Shown piece by piece: positions 36,299-45,944 of a DNA stretch of 64,000 nucleotides; position 1 is the first letter of the stretch, and the number at the start of each line of letters is the position of its first letter. The notes under the pieces are model-generated. The model worked only from the letters and a program-made list of their open reading frames with translations, was not told the DNA's origin and did not search any database. Source of the DNA: JAFGIN01 sp050301235. Lineage in GTDB: Bacteria > Fibrobacterota > Chitinivibrionia > Chitinivibrionales > Chitinispirillaceae. Both the position numbers and the translations under genes were made by a program. Location: contig JBNKZD010000054.1 of assembly GCA_050301235.1 (NCBI GenBank), positions 29,665 through 93,664 of the forward strand. The letters run 5' to 3'.

Positions 36299-37441
36299 AT
36301 GAAAATACTCCATACTGCAGACTGGCATCTCGGGCGCATTTTTTTTGAAACCTATCTTACCGATGATCAGGCGTATTGCCTTGAACAGATAGTTGCATAT
36401 GCTAAAGATTTCAAGCCGGATGTCATCCTGATTACCGGCGATATTTACGACAGAGCAGTCCCCCCCCCTGAAGCAATCAAGCTTCTTGATGAAACACTTC
36501 ATCAGATTGTAACGGATATTAAATGTCATATTATCATTATTGCCGGCAACCACGATAGTCCTGAAAGGCTCTCATTTGGATCACGTATATTTGCAGCTCA
36601 GGGTATTCACATCATTGGAAGCCTTTCTCAAACTATATCACCGCTGGTACTGCAAGATAACGAGGGTCCGGTTTATTTTTATCCGATAGCCTACACCGAG
36701 CCTCCAAAAATCAGATCTCTTTTCAGCGATGACACAGTGCGATCACATCATGATGCGTTTGCAGCTATAACAAGGCGTATTCTGGAGCTACATCCACCAC
36801 ACATCCGCTCTGTACTTTGCGCTCATGCTTCGATTCTGGGTGGTGAAATATCAGACTCCGAACGGCCATTATCAATCGGCGGTGCAGAAACGGTGAGTGC
36901 AGAACTTTTCAGCCAGTTTACATTTACAGCACTCGGACATCTTCATCGGGCTCAGAATATCGGGAAACAGGTGAGTTATGCTGGTTCCCTGATGAAATAT
37001 TCATTTGCCGAGGTTTCGCACATAAAAAGTTTTTCTGCAATTACTCTTGATAATAATGGAATTTTTAAAGTTGATAAAGTTCCACTCCAACCCCGACATG
37101 ATTTGAAAATTATTGAGGGTACACTTGAAGAAATTTTAGCAGCTCCGGTTTCTGATAAAGAAGCCTACTATATGGTTTCACTTACCAATAAGGAACCACA
37201 ACTTAACGCAATCGGAAAACTGCGAAATGTCTATCCCAATGTTCTTCATATTCAGCGACCGGAACTTTTTAAAATGCACTATGCATCAGGCAGCGTACAG
37301 GACCATCGCAAACTTTCAGAGTGCAATCTTTTTAAAACGTTTTTTCAGGAAACCACCGGTGAACAGATGAATTCAGAACAGATTGAATATTTACATTCAA
37401 TAATTTCGGACATCACCATCAGAGAACGTGAAGCCTTATGA
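36299..37441 (+). CDS. sbcD: Exonuclease subunit SbcD (Mre11 family)
   Basis: Metal-dependent nuclease subunit of the SbcCD complex, which trims hairpins and blocked double-strand ends during DNA repair. The 380 residues are normal. Phosphoesterase motifs run in order: DWHLGR, GDIYDR, GNHDSPERL, CAHASILGGE and GHLHRAQ, giving the full two-metal site. The C-terminal cap follows. The stop overlaps the sbcC start by 4 bp (ATGA), the usual sbcDC arrangement. Long palindromes such as those in this window are the known substrate type of the complex. Confidence 0.96.
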   Translation: MKILHTADWHLGRIFFETYLTDDQAYCLEQIVAYAKDFKPDVILITGDIYDRAVPPPEAIKLLDETLHQIVTDIKCHIIIIAGNHDSPERLSFGSRIFAAQGIHIIGSLSQTISPLVLQDNEGPVYFYPIAYTEPPKIRSLFSDDTVRSHHDAFAAITRRILELHPPHIRSVLCAHASILGGEISDSERPLSIGGAETVSAELFSQFTFTALGHLHRAQNIGKQVSYAGSLMKYSFAEVSHIKSFSAITLDNNGIFKVDKVPLQPRHDLKIIEGTLEEILAAPVSDKEAYYMVSLTNKEPQLNAIGKLRNVYPNVLHIQRPELFKMHYASGSVQDHRKLSECNLFKTFFQETTGEQMNSEQIEYLHSIISDITIREREAL

Positions 37442-40400
37442 GACCATTGGAACTGAAAGTCAAAGCGTTTGGACCATTTGCAAATGAGCAGATCATCGAT
37501 TTTACCAGGCTCTCAGATCGTACACTGTTTCTTATCCATGGCCCAACCGGATCGGGAAAAACGTCGATTCTTGATGCGATCTGTTTTGCGCTTTATGGAC
37601 AGACGTCAGTTTCAGAACGACCGTCCGTTACTATCCGGAGTCATCATGCTAATGTATCAGTTCAAACTGAAGTAACACTAGCATTTACTGTCGGATCAAA
37701 GATATTTCGTATAGAACGTATACCAGAGCAACTGCGTCCGAAATCGCGGGGTGAAGGGTTAACTCGTCAGACTGCATCAGCAATACTCTTTCAAAAATCC
37801 AATGCACCGGATAAACCAGAATGGGAAATTCTGGAAGATCGCTGGCTGCGTGTTACAGAAAAAATTGAAGAGATTCTTGGTTTTAAATGTGACCAGTTTC
37901 GTCAGGTGGTCATGCTCCCCCAAGGAGAATTCCGTAAATTACTCAATGCATCATCCCAGGAAAAACAGGCAATTCTTGCTATATTATTTAAAACCGGACG
38001 ATACAAACAGATCGAAGATATACTCAAAGAAAAATCAAAAGAGATAAAGCAATCCTACGACTCCATTTCGAGTCAGATTACAATGTATCTGGACAGTTGC
38101 TCATGCAGGTCAATTGACGAACTTGAGCAAACGATGAATTCACTTGCACAGTCGCAGGTTGAAGTAAACGAACAGCGCGCAAAACTTCAGTTACAGGAGG
38201 AAGAGTTACTCAAATTAATTGCTGAAAAACAGATTACCTTAACCCGTTTTACTGAACTTGAATCTGCACAATCTGCTTTTTACTCTTTGCAACAGCAACA
38301 ACCCGCAATTACGGAAATGCAACATGGACTTGAAAAAGCAGTAAAAGCAGCACAACTTCATCCGATCGAACAGGCTCTTGAAAAGTGTACAACCGAAATT
38401 CAGGGATATACCAGGCAACTTGAACAAAACAAGAATACCGCTAAAGCTTGTCAGCAGCGTTTTGAGGAAGTACATAAGCGACATCAGCAGATACCCACTC
38501 TTGAAAAAAGACGCGAGCAGTTACAACTGGAACTGGAGAGAATTAATCAATTACTTCCGAAAATCAGCCGGCTCGATGAAGCCAGAGCTTTGTTTCTGCA
38601 AGCTGAACAAAAAATGACTTCATGTAAAGATACACTTTTAAAACAAAAACTCCATCTTGAATCGATTGTTGCTGCGCTGAATAAATTAAAAGAAAACCAT
38701 AAAATGGTTCTGGAGCAGGCTGGATTGCTGGAACTTCTTAAAGTACAGTATCGAGAGATCGAAACCAGGAAAAGAAATTTACAGAAGATCTTACAGCTGG
38801 ATGTTGAAATCACTCAGGTAAGTGATGCATTGTCTATTCAGACAAATCGTTTCCAATCAATATGTACAGAACTCGAAAACAAACTACAATTATTGGAACA
38901 ACTTGAAAAACTTCAGTATGAACACCGGGCAGCTCTGCTGGCGCTTACATTAAAGGATAACATCCCCTGTCCAGTTTGCGGATCTATTGATCACCCACAT
39001 CCTGCACAATCAGATACTGCTTTACCAGATGAAAAACAGATCGAACAACTTAAAAAAGAGTTGAAAAAGGGTGAATCAGCAAAGGAATCTCAGCGGATTG
39101 AGATAGAAAAAAAAGAACAGGATTTAATTCGCTTTCAAAAAGAACATGCTGTTCTACACGAGCAGTTGGGAGAAAACGGTCATAATTTACCGGAGATCGA
39201 ACAAACGTTAACCAAACTCTCTTCAGATCTTAAAAATGCTGAACTTGCATCGGTAAAACTGCAGAAATCAGCTGCAGATATTGAACGCGGCGAAAAAGCG
39301 CAGAATGAGACTGAAAAGAAAATCAGTACATTATCCAGTGAACACGATTTGTTACTTCAGGAATTGAGCATCGCACAGGCTGAATATCAGACTCTCAATG
39401 CAGAAATACCTCCGGAGTACAGTAACTCCAATGCGATCAATGAAAAACTGCAGCAGATTTCAGTTGAAATTACTTCTATAAATAATCAAATCGCTTTAAT
39501 ACGTGAAAATCTTGAAATAGTACTTAAAGAAAAATCCTCCCTGGAAGCAACCGGTAATTCGATACATGATCGACTGATGGCACTAAATGTGGAATTAAAA
39601 AACAGTACTGCACAATTTCTTGATCAAATAACAACCTGCGGATTCGCCGATGAAAACCATTACAAAGCATCTGTAAAAAGTGATGCGGAAATCACTTCTT
39701 TGCGTAATGCAATAGATTCATTTAACCTGCAGCTGCACAGTGCAAACGATCGCATGCAACGCGCTCTTAAAGAGTGTGAAAACAGTAAAAAACCCGAAAT
39801 TGAGTTTTATGAAAATCAACTGCGCGAATTAAAAAAAGAGATTGGAGAGGCAATTTCACAACAAAGTGAAATTCAGAGTCAATTGTTTCAACTTGGACAA
39901 AAACGAGCAGAACTTCAAAAACTCACGCAGAAAGTAAAACTGAATGAGAAGGAATATGCAATGGCAGCAAGTCTCTCTGATGTTTGTTCCGGAAACAACT
40001 CCATGCGCATTACATTTGAGCGGTTTGTACTGGCCTCTCTACTGGATGATGTTCTTGCAGCAGGCACTGAACGGCTTGCGATTATGAGTCAAAATCGCTA
40101 CTCGCTCCACAGGGCAAAAACTCATCTCGACCTTCGCACCTCAGGCGGACTTGAACTCATGGTATTTGATTCCTATACCGGTATCTCACGACCAGCCAGT
40201 TCGTTAAGTGGTGGCGAAAGCTTCCTGGCTGCACTCTCTCTTGCTCTTGGACTTGCAGATGTAGTTCAGTCGTATTCCGGAGGTATAGTACTTGATACGC
40301 TCTTCATCGATGAAGGGTTTGGCAGTCTGGATTCAGAAGCGCTTGACTGTGCGTTTCAAGCGTTAGCTGACATCGGAAAAAATGGCAGATTAGTTGGGGT

Positions 40401-40497
40401 TATATCGCATGTCAGTGAATTGAAAGAGCGCATCGATACCAGGCTTGAGTTAATGAATGGTAAGCATGGAAGTTCGGTGGTTTTTAATATATTTTAA
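37438..40497 (+). CDS. sbcC: Exonuclease subunit SbcC (Rad50 family)
   Basis: ATPase subunit of SbcCD, 1019 residues, normal size. Walker A is GPTGSGKTSILDAI near residue 40. Two long coiled-coil arms rich in Glu, Lys and Gln run from about 190 to 830, folded back at the zinc hook CPVCGS near residue 510. The C-terminal lobe has the ABC signature SSLSGGESF and the Walker B/D-loop segment LFIDEGFGSLD. The start overlaps the end of sbcD by 4 bp. No terminator is seen downstream. Confidence 0.96.
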   Translation: MRPLELKVKAFGPFANEQIIDFTRLSDRTLFLIHGPTGSGKTSILDAICFALYGQTSVSERPSVTIRSHHANVSVQTEVTLAFTVGSKIFRIERIPEQLRPKSRGEGLTRQTASAILFQKSNAPDKPEWEILEDRWLRVTEKIEEILGFKCDQFRQVVMLPQGEFRKLLNASSQEKQAILAILFKTGRYKQIEDILKEKSKEIKQSYDSISSQITMYLDSCSCRSIDELEQTMNSLAQSQVEVNEQRAKLQLQEEELLKLIAEKQITLTRFTELESAQSAFYSLQQQQPAITEMQHGLEKAVKAAQLHPIEQALEKCTTEIQGYTRQLEQNKNTAKACQQRFEEVHKRHQQIPTLEKRREQLQLELERINQLLPKISRLDEARALFLQAEQKMTSCKDTLLKQKLHLESIVAALNKLKENHKMVLEQAGLLELLKVQYREIETRKRNLQKILQLDVEITQVSDALSIQTNRFQSICTELENKLQLLEQLEKLQYEHRAALLALTLKDNIPCPVCGSIDHPHPAQSDTALPDEKQIEQLKKELKKGESAKESQRIEIEKKEQDLIRFQKEHAVLHEQLGENGHNLPEIEQTLTKLSSDLKNAELASVKLQKSAADIERGEKAQNETEKKISTLSSEHDLLLQELSIAQAEYQTLNAEIPPEYSNSNAINEKLQQISVEITSINNQIALIRENLEIVLKEKSSLEATGNSIHDRLMALNVELKNSTAQFLDQITTCGFADENHYKASVKSDAEITSLRNAIDSFNLQLHSANDRMQRALKECENSKKPEIEFYENQLRELKKEIGEAISQQSEIQSQLFQLGQKRAELQKLTQKVKLNEKEYAMAASLSDVCSGNNSMRITFERFVLASLLDDVLAAGTERLAIMSQNRYSLHRAKTHLDLRTSGGLELMVFDSYTGISRPASSLSGGESFLAALSLALGLADVVQSYSGGIVLDTLFIDEGFGSLDSEALDCAFQALADIGKNGRLVGVISHVSELKERIDTRLELMNGKHGSSVVFNIF

Positions 40498-40613
40498 AAT
40501 TGAAATAATCATATAGGAATAACTGGCTTGCAAGAAATTAGTTTTGCAGGTACACGCCTCAGATTTTCCTGAATATAGTTTCTAATAGTGTTAAATCCGT
40601 TAATAGCATTACC

Positions 40614-41684
40614 TTAGAAGGTGATCATTTCCCATCTTGTTAACTCATTCTCTTCATACCCAAAATCTTTTACAAATCGGTCAACAGGGCCATGTACTGC
40701 TCCCATGAGCGGTTCCCGAATTTTCTTTGCCGTAAGATAATCGACAGCTCCGGAGAATGTCCCCATGATCAGGCGATCAAGACGGGTATCGGGCGCATTA
40801 AATGGACCACCCTTGACAGAGCCCCAGAGTGAATCGACAATGCATAGTTGCTGACGAACCGGATTACCACCCCACAAAGCATTACTTTTGCTGAAACCGA
40901 GGATATAATCAAGTCCTCCGCCGGCATGGATACGGAACGGCTCGAAAGTGCCTGCATGATTTTTTAGAGTCATGGTAGTTCCACCAAGCGATTTATCATG
41001 GCTTTTGTTAACAGCAATATTTACCAGTATATCAATTGAGCCATCAGCAATCATTTTTGTGCATTTGTATGATTTAAAACCACCCTTTTCCGGGATTTCC
41101 AACTCTACAGTCCCACCAAGTGCTTTGCTTTTTTCGCCAATAATCACTCCATCAGGTAATCCTTTTCCAATAAATGGAGAATAGAGTGGTCCTGCATTAT
41201 GTGTTCCGTCGTAAATGTATATATTCCCGAATTTAATACCAAGTTTGTTCAACTCTGTACAGCATTTGTTAACTACTGCAAGCCTGGGGTGGTTTTTCCC
41301 AATACAGTTCACTTTGATCGCAACTTTTACAGAATCCCAATTTTTGCTTTCTGGTTTTCGAAAGATTGTTTTCCAGGCTTCGCCTGCTGTTTCTTTCCTC
41401 GTTAGTGATACAGCTACAGCATCAAGAGTCCGCTCAACTTCAGCATTATTTACCACATTATTCTGATCATTCATTTCCCACCCTGCAGGATCAGAGGTAA
41501 TCATTGCTTTATTTACACCACATACCACCCGAAGATTATCGATATCAGGATTCACAGCCATTCTGGGGACATACACCTGCTTTGTGCCGTTTGATTTGGA
41601 AAATACTGACTGACTTGCCGCCAGAAAGCTTCCAGCACTTATCAGCGTTGTTTTAACAAAATTTCTTCTGTTTATCGATTTCAT
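40614..41684 (-). CDS. Tat-exported DUF362-like protein
   Basis: About 356 residues from the ATG at 41684; the frame opens three codons earlier at a GTG. The N-terminus is a twin-arginine signal (SINRRNFVKTTLISAGSF), so the protein is probably folded, perhaps with a metal or Fe-S cofactor, before export. The body resembles DUF362 proteins: VKVAIKVNCIGKN, IYDGTHNAG, DILVNIAVNKSHD and MTLKNHAGTFEP, the last typical of that family. Unlike many DUF362 proteins it carries no ferredoxin-type cysteine cluster. Function unknown. It converges on sbcC and is divergent from the aminopeptidase gene. Confidence 0.7.
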   Translation of the reverse strand: MKSINRRNFVKTTLISAGSFLAASQSVFSKSNGTKQVYVPRMAVNPDIDNLRVVCGVNKAMITSDPAGWEMNDQNNVVNNAEVERTLDAVAVSLTRKETAGEAWKTIFRKPESKNWDSVKVAIKVNCIGKNHPRLAVVNKCCTELNKLGIKFGNIYIYDGTHNAGPLYSPFIGKGLPDGVIIGEKSKALGGTVELEIPEKGGFKSYKCTKMIADGSIDILVNIAVNKSHDKSLGGTTMTLKNHAGTFEPFRIHAGGGLDYILGFSKSNALWGGNPVRQQLCIVDSLWGSVKGGPFNAPDTRLDRLIMGTFSGAVDYLTAKKIREPLMGAVHGPVDRFVKDFGYEENELTRWEMITF

Positions 41685-41949
41685 TCCTACCACTCTTTTT
41701 AAGCATATAATGGTTGTAGTTTTATAACCTTAAGAAAAATGGACTATTTTTATTAAACCAATATATATACTCGCATTGCCCTTTCACAACATTCTGGTTA
41801 CCTGTGCAGTTACAATTTATATTGAATACAGGTATTATAACAAGCCAACAACCGAACTGCTCATTTCGACAAGATTTGAAATGAGCGAATGAGGCCCGAC
41901 TGCTGCCAATGCGAGGTTGTGATTTTTTAACACAAAAGGAGCCATTCTA

Positions 41950-44439
41950 ATGTCATATTCATATCGTCTTCCCCAGGCAATTATCCCTGTGGTATATACA
42001 CTCCGTTTTGATGTCAATTTTGAACAATTCATCTTTATCGGTCAAGAAGATATAACCATTGAGATAAAAGAAGAAACACCTGTTGTCAGATTGCATTGTG
42101 AGGATTTAGAGATTACAGAAATATCACTTAGCAATGAAACTGCATCATTTCGCGTGGAATACGACCTTTCAAAAGGTGAATTGCACATCAAATCGGACAT
42201 GCCGTTTGTACCAGGTACTTATTCATTGAATGTTGGTTTTTCAGGTAAGCTCAATGATGACCTCAGTGGTTTTTACCGGAGTCGATACATTGACAATAAT
42301 GGTCAGGAAGCGTACCTTGCTACTACACAATTCGAGGCTCCCTATGCCAGAAAAGCATTTCCCTGTTTTGATGAACCGGCATTCAAAGCCCCATTCAAAG
42401 TCTCCCTTACTTTCCCGGAGCATATGATTGGAATCTCCAACATGCCTGTTGAATCAGAAACCATTATTAACAATCGCAAATCAATTGTTTTCGCTCAGAC
42501 CCCTTCCATGTCAACGTATCTCCTTTACATGGGAGTCGGCAACTTTGATTTTATCGAACAGATTCGGGATGGACGTGCGATACGGGTTTACGGAGTGAAC
42601 GGGAAATCGGCACAGGGAACATTTGCACTTCGATTTGCAGCCGATGCTCTTCACTTTTTCGAAAATTACACGAAAGTCCCCTACCCCTTACCAAAACTGG
42701 ATCTGCTTGCGATTCCCGATTTTGCTGCAGGTGCGATGGAAAACTGGGGCGCCATCACATTCAGAGAAGTCCTTATGTATGTCGATGATTCAACAACATC
42801 CCTGACAGTCAAGAAAAGAATAGCAGAAGTTATTGCCCATGAGCTGTGGCATCAGTGGTCAGGAAATCTGGTAACAATGAAGTGGTGGGATGATTTATGG
42901 CTCAATGAAGCATTTGCAACCTATCAGGCATATAAAGCGGTCGATCAGTATTTTCCTCAATGGCATATTCTGGATGACTTTATTGAGGGTGATACAAAAT
43001 CAGCTTTTGAGATGGATATGCTTTCCACTACACACCCCATCGCAGTACCGGTACATACAGCCAATGAAATTGAAGAGATTTTCGATCATATAAGTTATGG
43101 CAAGGGTGGAAGTGTTTTACGTATGATTGAAGGATACATCGGTGGAGAAGCATTCAGAAATGGGGTCTCCGCATACCTTCAAAAATTTGCATTTAAGAAC
43201 GCAATCGCTGAAGATCTCTGGGATACACTTGAACTGCATTGTGGATTACCCATAAAAGAGATCCTTATCTCCTGGATCACCAAACCTGGTTTTCCGCTTC
43301 TGACAGCATCCCGGATAAATAATTCTATTCATCTCACTCAGCAGTTGTTTACAGCTCAGAAAAACGTTTCCGTAGCACCCTGGCCGATCCCCTTGACCTG
43401 GATTTCACAAAATACTACAGAGGAGCGTCTGTTCGATTCACCAGAATGTGACCTCGCTATAAATGGGACATTCATTAAATTTAATAATGCACAGAGTGGA
43501 TTCTTCCGTACCCAGTATGACAAACAGATGTATTCAGAGCTTTGTAAAGAAATAAAAAAACAGCGTTTTCATGAGTACGACCGTTGGGGAATCCTGAATG
43601 ATTTGTGGGCATGTGTATTTGCTGGTTATGCAGAACTTACAGACCTTCTTGAGATAATGGACTGGTACGATACCGAAGATCATCTTTTTGTTCTGCGCGA
43701 ACTCTTTTCACACTGTTCAGAAATCAGTCAACTTCTTCGTTTTTCTGACTGTGGGAAATCCCTTTTTAAGAGGTACCGAAAACCATTCGAACATGCCTTA
43801 ACGAATCTTGGATGGCAATCAAATGAAAAAGAGGAACCAAATTCAAAACAACTCCGTCCCATAGCGATAGATTTCCTCATTCGTGCAGGCGATACACAGG
43901 TAAAACAGGGTGCACTCACCAAAGCACTCTCTTATCTTGAAAACGGATCACTGGAACCCGATCTTCGGGCAGCCTGTTTGCGTGCAGTCTCCGATGAAGG
44001 GACCTCTCAGCTTTTTGACAAAGTAAAAACAGCTTACGAATCCAAAACTGCGACCGAGGAAAAGTTATCCTTACTCGGTATACTCTCCGAATTTACCGAT
44101 CCATCGCATCTTAAAATGTACCTTGATTACAGCTTAACAGACAAGGTCAGACGCCAGGACCTCCGAACCGTTTTTTCCCGTGCATCGAATAACCCCAGTT
44201 GTCCGGGACTGTTTTTTAACTGGGTCAAGCAGAACTGGGACACGCTTCACGAGTTAAGAAAATCTCACTTTGTCTACATGGGATTACTCCAGACATTGAT
44301 TACCACAGCTCCGGATGAAAACAGTTTGAATGATATTCGTGATTTTCTCTTGAAAAACAGTGAAGGATATGAGAAGACTAAAGCGAATGCGTTTGAGAGA
44401 GCGGAATTGAATATCGCGTTCAGGAAGAGGGAGAAATGA
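41950..44439 (+). CDS. M1-family zinc aminopeptidase
   Basis: Cytosolic or periplasm-facing aminopeptidase removing N-terminal residues from peptides. The 829 residues fit the M1 family of ERAP/tricorn-factor type. GAMENWGAITFRE (exopeptidase motif) and VIAHELWHQWSGNLVTM with WLNEAFATY give HExxH plus the third zinc Glu. The N-terminal beta saddle and C-terminal helical domain (about residues 520-829) are present. There is no signal peptide. AAGGAG lies 9 nt before the ATG. Confidence 0.93.
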   Translation: MSYSYRLPQAIIPVVYTLRFDVNFEQFIFIGQEDITIEIKEETPVVRLHCEDLEITEISLSNETASFRVEYDLSKGELHIKSDMPFVPGTYSLNVGFSGKLNDDLSGFYRSRYIDNNGQEAYLATTQFEAPYARKAFPCFDEPAFKAPFKVSLTFPEHMIGISNMPVESETIINNRKSIVFAQTPSMSTYLLYMGVGNFDFIEQIRDGRAIRVYGVNGKSAQGTFALRFAADALHFFENYTKVPYPLPKLDLLAIPDFAAGAMENWGAITFREVLMYVDDSTTSLTVKKRIAEVIAHELWHQWSGNLVTMKWWDDLWLNEAFATYQAYKAVDQYFPQWHILDDFIEGDTKSAFEMDMLSTTHPIAVPVHTANEIEEIFDHISYGKGGSVLRMIEGYIGGEAFRNGVSAYLQKFAFKNAIAEDLWDTLELHCGLPIKEILISWITKPGFPLLTASRINNSIHLTQQLFTAQKNVSVAPWPIPLTWISQNTTEERLFDSPECDLAINGTFIKFNNAQSGFFRTQYDKQMYSELCKEIKKQRFHEYDRWGILNDLWACVFAGYAELTDLLEIMDWYDTEDHLFVLRELFSHCSEISQLLRFSDCGKSLFKRYRKPFEHALTNLGWQSNEKEEPNSKQLRPIAIDFLIRAGDTQVKQGALTKALSYLENGSLEPDLRAACLRAVSDEGTSQLFDKVKTAYESKTATEEKLSLLGILSEFTDPSHLKMYLDYSLTDKVRRQDLRTVFSRASNNPSCPGLFFNWVKQNWDTLHELRKSHFVYMGLLQTLITTAPDENSLNDIRDFLLKNSEGYEKTKANAFERAELNIAFRKREK

Positions 44440-44645
44440 TCTTTCTTCTTTATGACTGGTATTATGTAGTTTAGCGCCAGAAATTGTTTACAGCATACTA
44501 CGGGGTTGAATCAGGGAGTATCCCACTTGCGTTCAATTCTAAACAGAACGCGACTTTGTGTAAACTGTCACTCGTATGGAGGAGGTGCAGTTCCTGAAGT
44601 TGCATGGTTAGATGGTACACCGGTAACCCCTTTAAAATTAATTGA
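44440..44645. other. Intergenic region with an open remnant frame
   Basis: Between the aminopeptidase and the barrel gene, a frame on the plus strand from about 44478 reads through about 55 codons to a stop near 44649 without an ATG, ending in GGAVPEVAWLDGTPVTP. It has protein-like composition and could be the 3' scrap of a lost gene, but no family is recognised. Confidence 0.3.
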
Positions 44646-45932
44646 CTAAAAATATCCTGTTATCTTCAGAAAACAATTTGGGTACATTCCTCCATATTCG
44701 CTCTTCTTTCTGTCACCAATCCCAATCTGAGCACCAAGTTCAAACCCGATATTATCTGAAAGGATGTATTCAACAGCCGGCAGCAACATAACTGAATGAT
44801 CCACAATGTTTCCCAGTGTAAATAATGCACAAGAAAGCTGTCTTGTAACTTCGTAACGCAATCCGACAAATAGATAATATCTTGCAAATCCGGACATTTC
44901 GCCTGCAAACAGATTTATAAGATCAACTACATTATAATCAGATGAATTTTTTTGACCCAGCTGGTTATAATAGTATTCAGCCATAGTATACAAACCATTA
45001 GCGAATGTGTAATCGAGCCCTGCATCAACCTGTAAATACGAGGAATCGAAATCGGTATATTTTATTGTATTGTAAATCGGATTATTAAATGCAGCTTCCG
45101 CCCATACACCAACATCTCCAATCTGACCTGCCAGATCAGCTCCTAACATCATTTTGGGCGGCAGCCCAAGAAGTTTGCGATCAGCATTCATGAATCTTGT
45201 GCCACTCAGAGAGAGATCGAATCTGGCAATATTGGTTTTGTAACGAATACCCCCACTGGAATTTTCCAGATCTCTTCCAGGTGAAGCAATGAGTGAAATA
45301 TGGGATAGATCACCAAGAGGAATCTCCATCCGTAATGCGTTTACGCCAGTTTTTGGAGCATCAGGATCCAATGGATTTTTACTGTTCCAGATATCGGTCG
45401 GATTGAAAGCGTAACCGGTTCCCCAGGCGATCATCTGACGACCGATAAACAGATCGAAGTGTTTGAAATACGCTTTAACTAATGCTCGATCGAGAAGTAC
45501 CTTGTTTGATGGATAAAAGGTTGAATATGGGAGATATTTTATAAAATGGTTAATAGTTTCCTGTGATAACGGAAGAGAAACACTTGAAGAGTCGCCTGAT
45601 GTTTGCAATTCTCCCAGCATTTCCATTAAAGGATAAAGCATCTCCTGCAGTAGTCTGCTGGTAACGGAACTTTGACGCATAGTTTCGAATGGATCCAGCG
45701 GTTGAAGCGGTGCTGTCAGCAGGACATGTGTTTCAACCCCACCATATTTCCCATAGTCCCAGGTGCCCTCAAGACGTGCCATAGCTACATCCGAGATTAT
45801 TTCATCCGGAGCTATACTGATAGAGGTCCGGTTTTCCAGATATCCTCCAAACTCAAGCTTTCCCAGATTTCCAGCTAATGTATACATTGAAAGTGATAGT
45901 ACCCATACAATTAATAATGGTAACGATTTCAT
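44646..45932 (-). CDS. Outer-membrane beta-barrel protein of the RND/LolA operon
   Basis: 428 residues with a signal peptide (MKSLPLLIVWVLSLSMYTLAG). Alternating polar/aromatic strands continue to the end, finishing in an aromatic C-terminal residue (KITGYF), the usual signal for barrel insertion. Inner segments such as RQMIAWGTGYAFNPTDIWN recall DUF1302-type porins encoded beside RND exporters. AAGGAG precedes the ATG. It starts 12 bp after the stop of the RND-LolA gene, so it is the last gene of the operon. It may be the outer-membrane exit or insertion site for a lipidic or lipoprotein cargo; that role is inferred. Confidence 0.75.
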   Translation of the reverse strand: MKSLPLLIVWVLSLSMYTLAGNLGKLEFGGYLENRTSISIAPDEIISDVAMARLEGTWDYGKYGGVETHVLLTAPLQPLDPFETMRQSSVTSRLLQEMLYPLMEMLGELQTSGDSSSVSLPLSQETINHFIKYLPYSTFYPSNKVLLDRALVKAYFKHFDLFIGRQMIAWGTGYAFNPTDIWNSKNPLDPDAPKTGVNALRMEIPLGDLSHISLIASPGRDLENSSGGIRYKTNIARFDLSLSGTRFMNADRKLLGLPPKMMLGADLAGQIGDVGVWAEAAFNNPIYNTIKYTDFDSSYLQVDAGLDYTFANGLYTMAEYYYNQLGQKNSSDYNVVDLINLFAGEMSGFARYYLFVGLRYEVTRQLSCALFTLGNIVDHSVMLLPAVEYILSDNIGFELGAQIGIGDRKKSEYGGMYPNCFLKITGYF

Positions 45933-45944
45933 CAGGTACTCCTT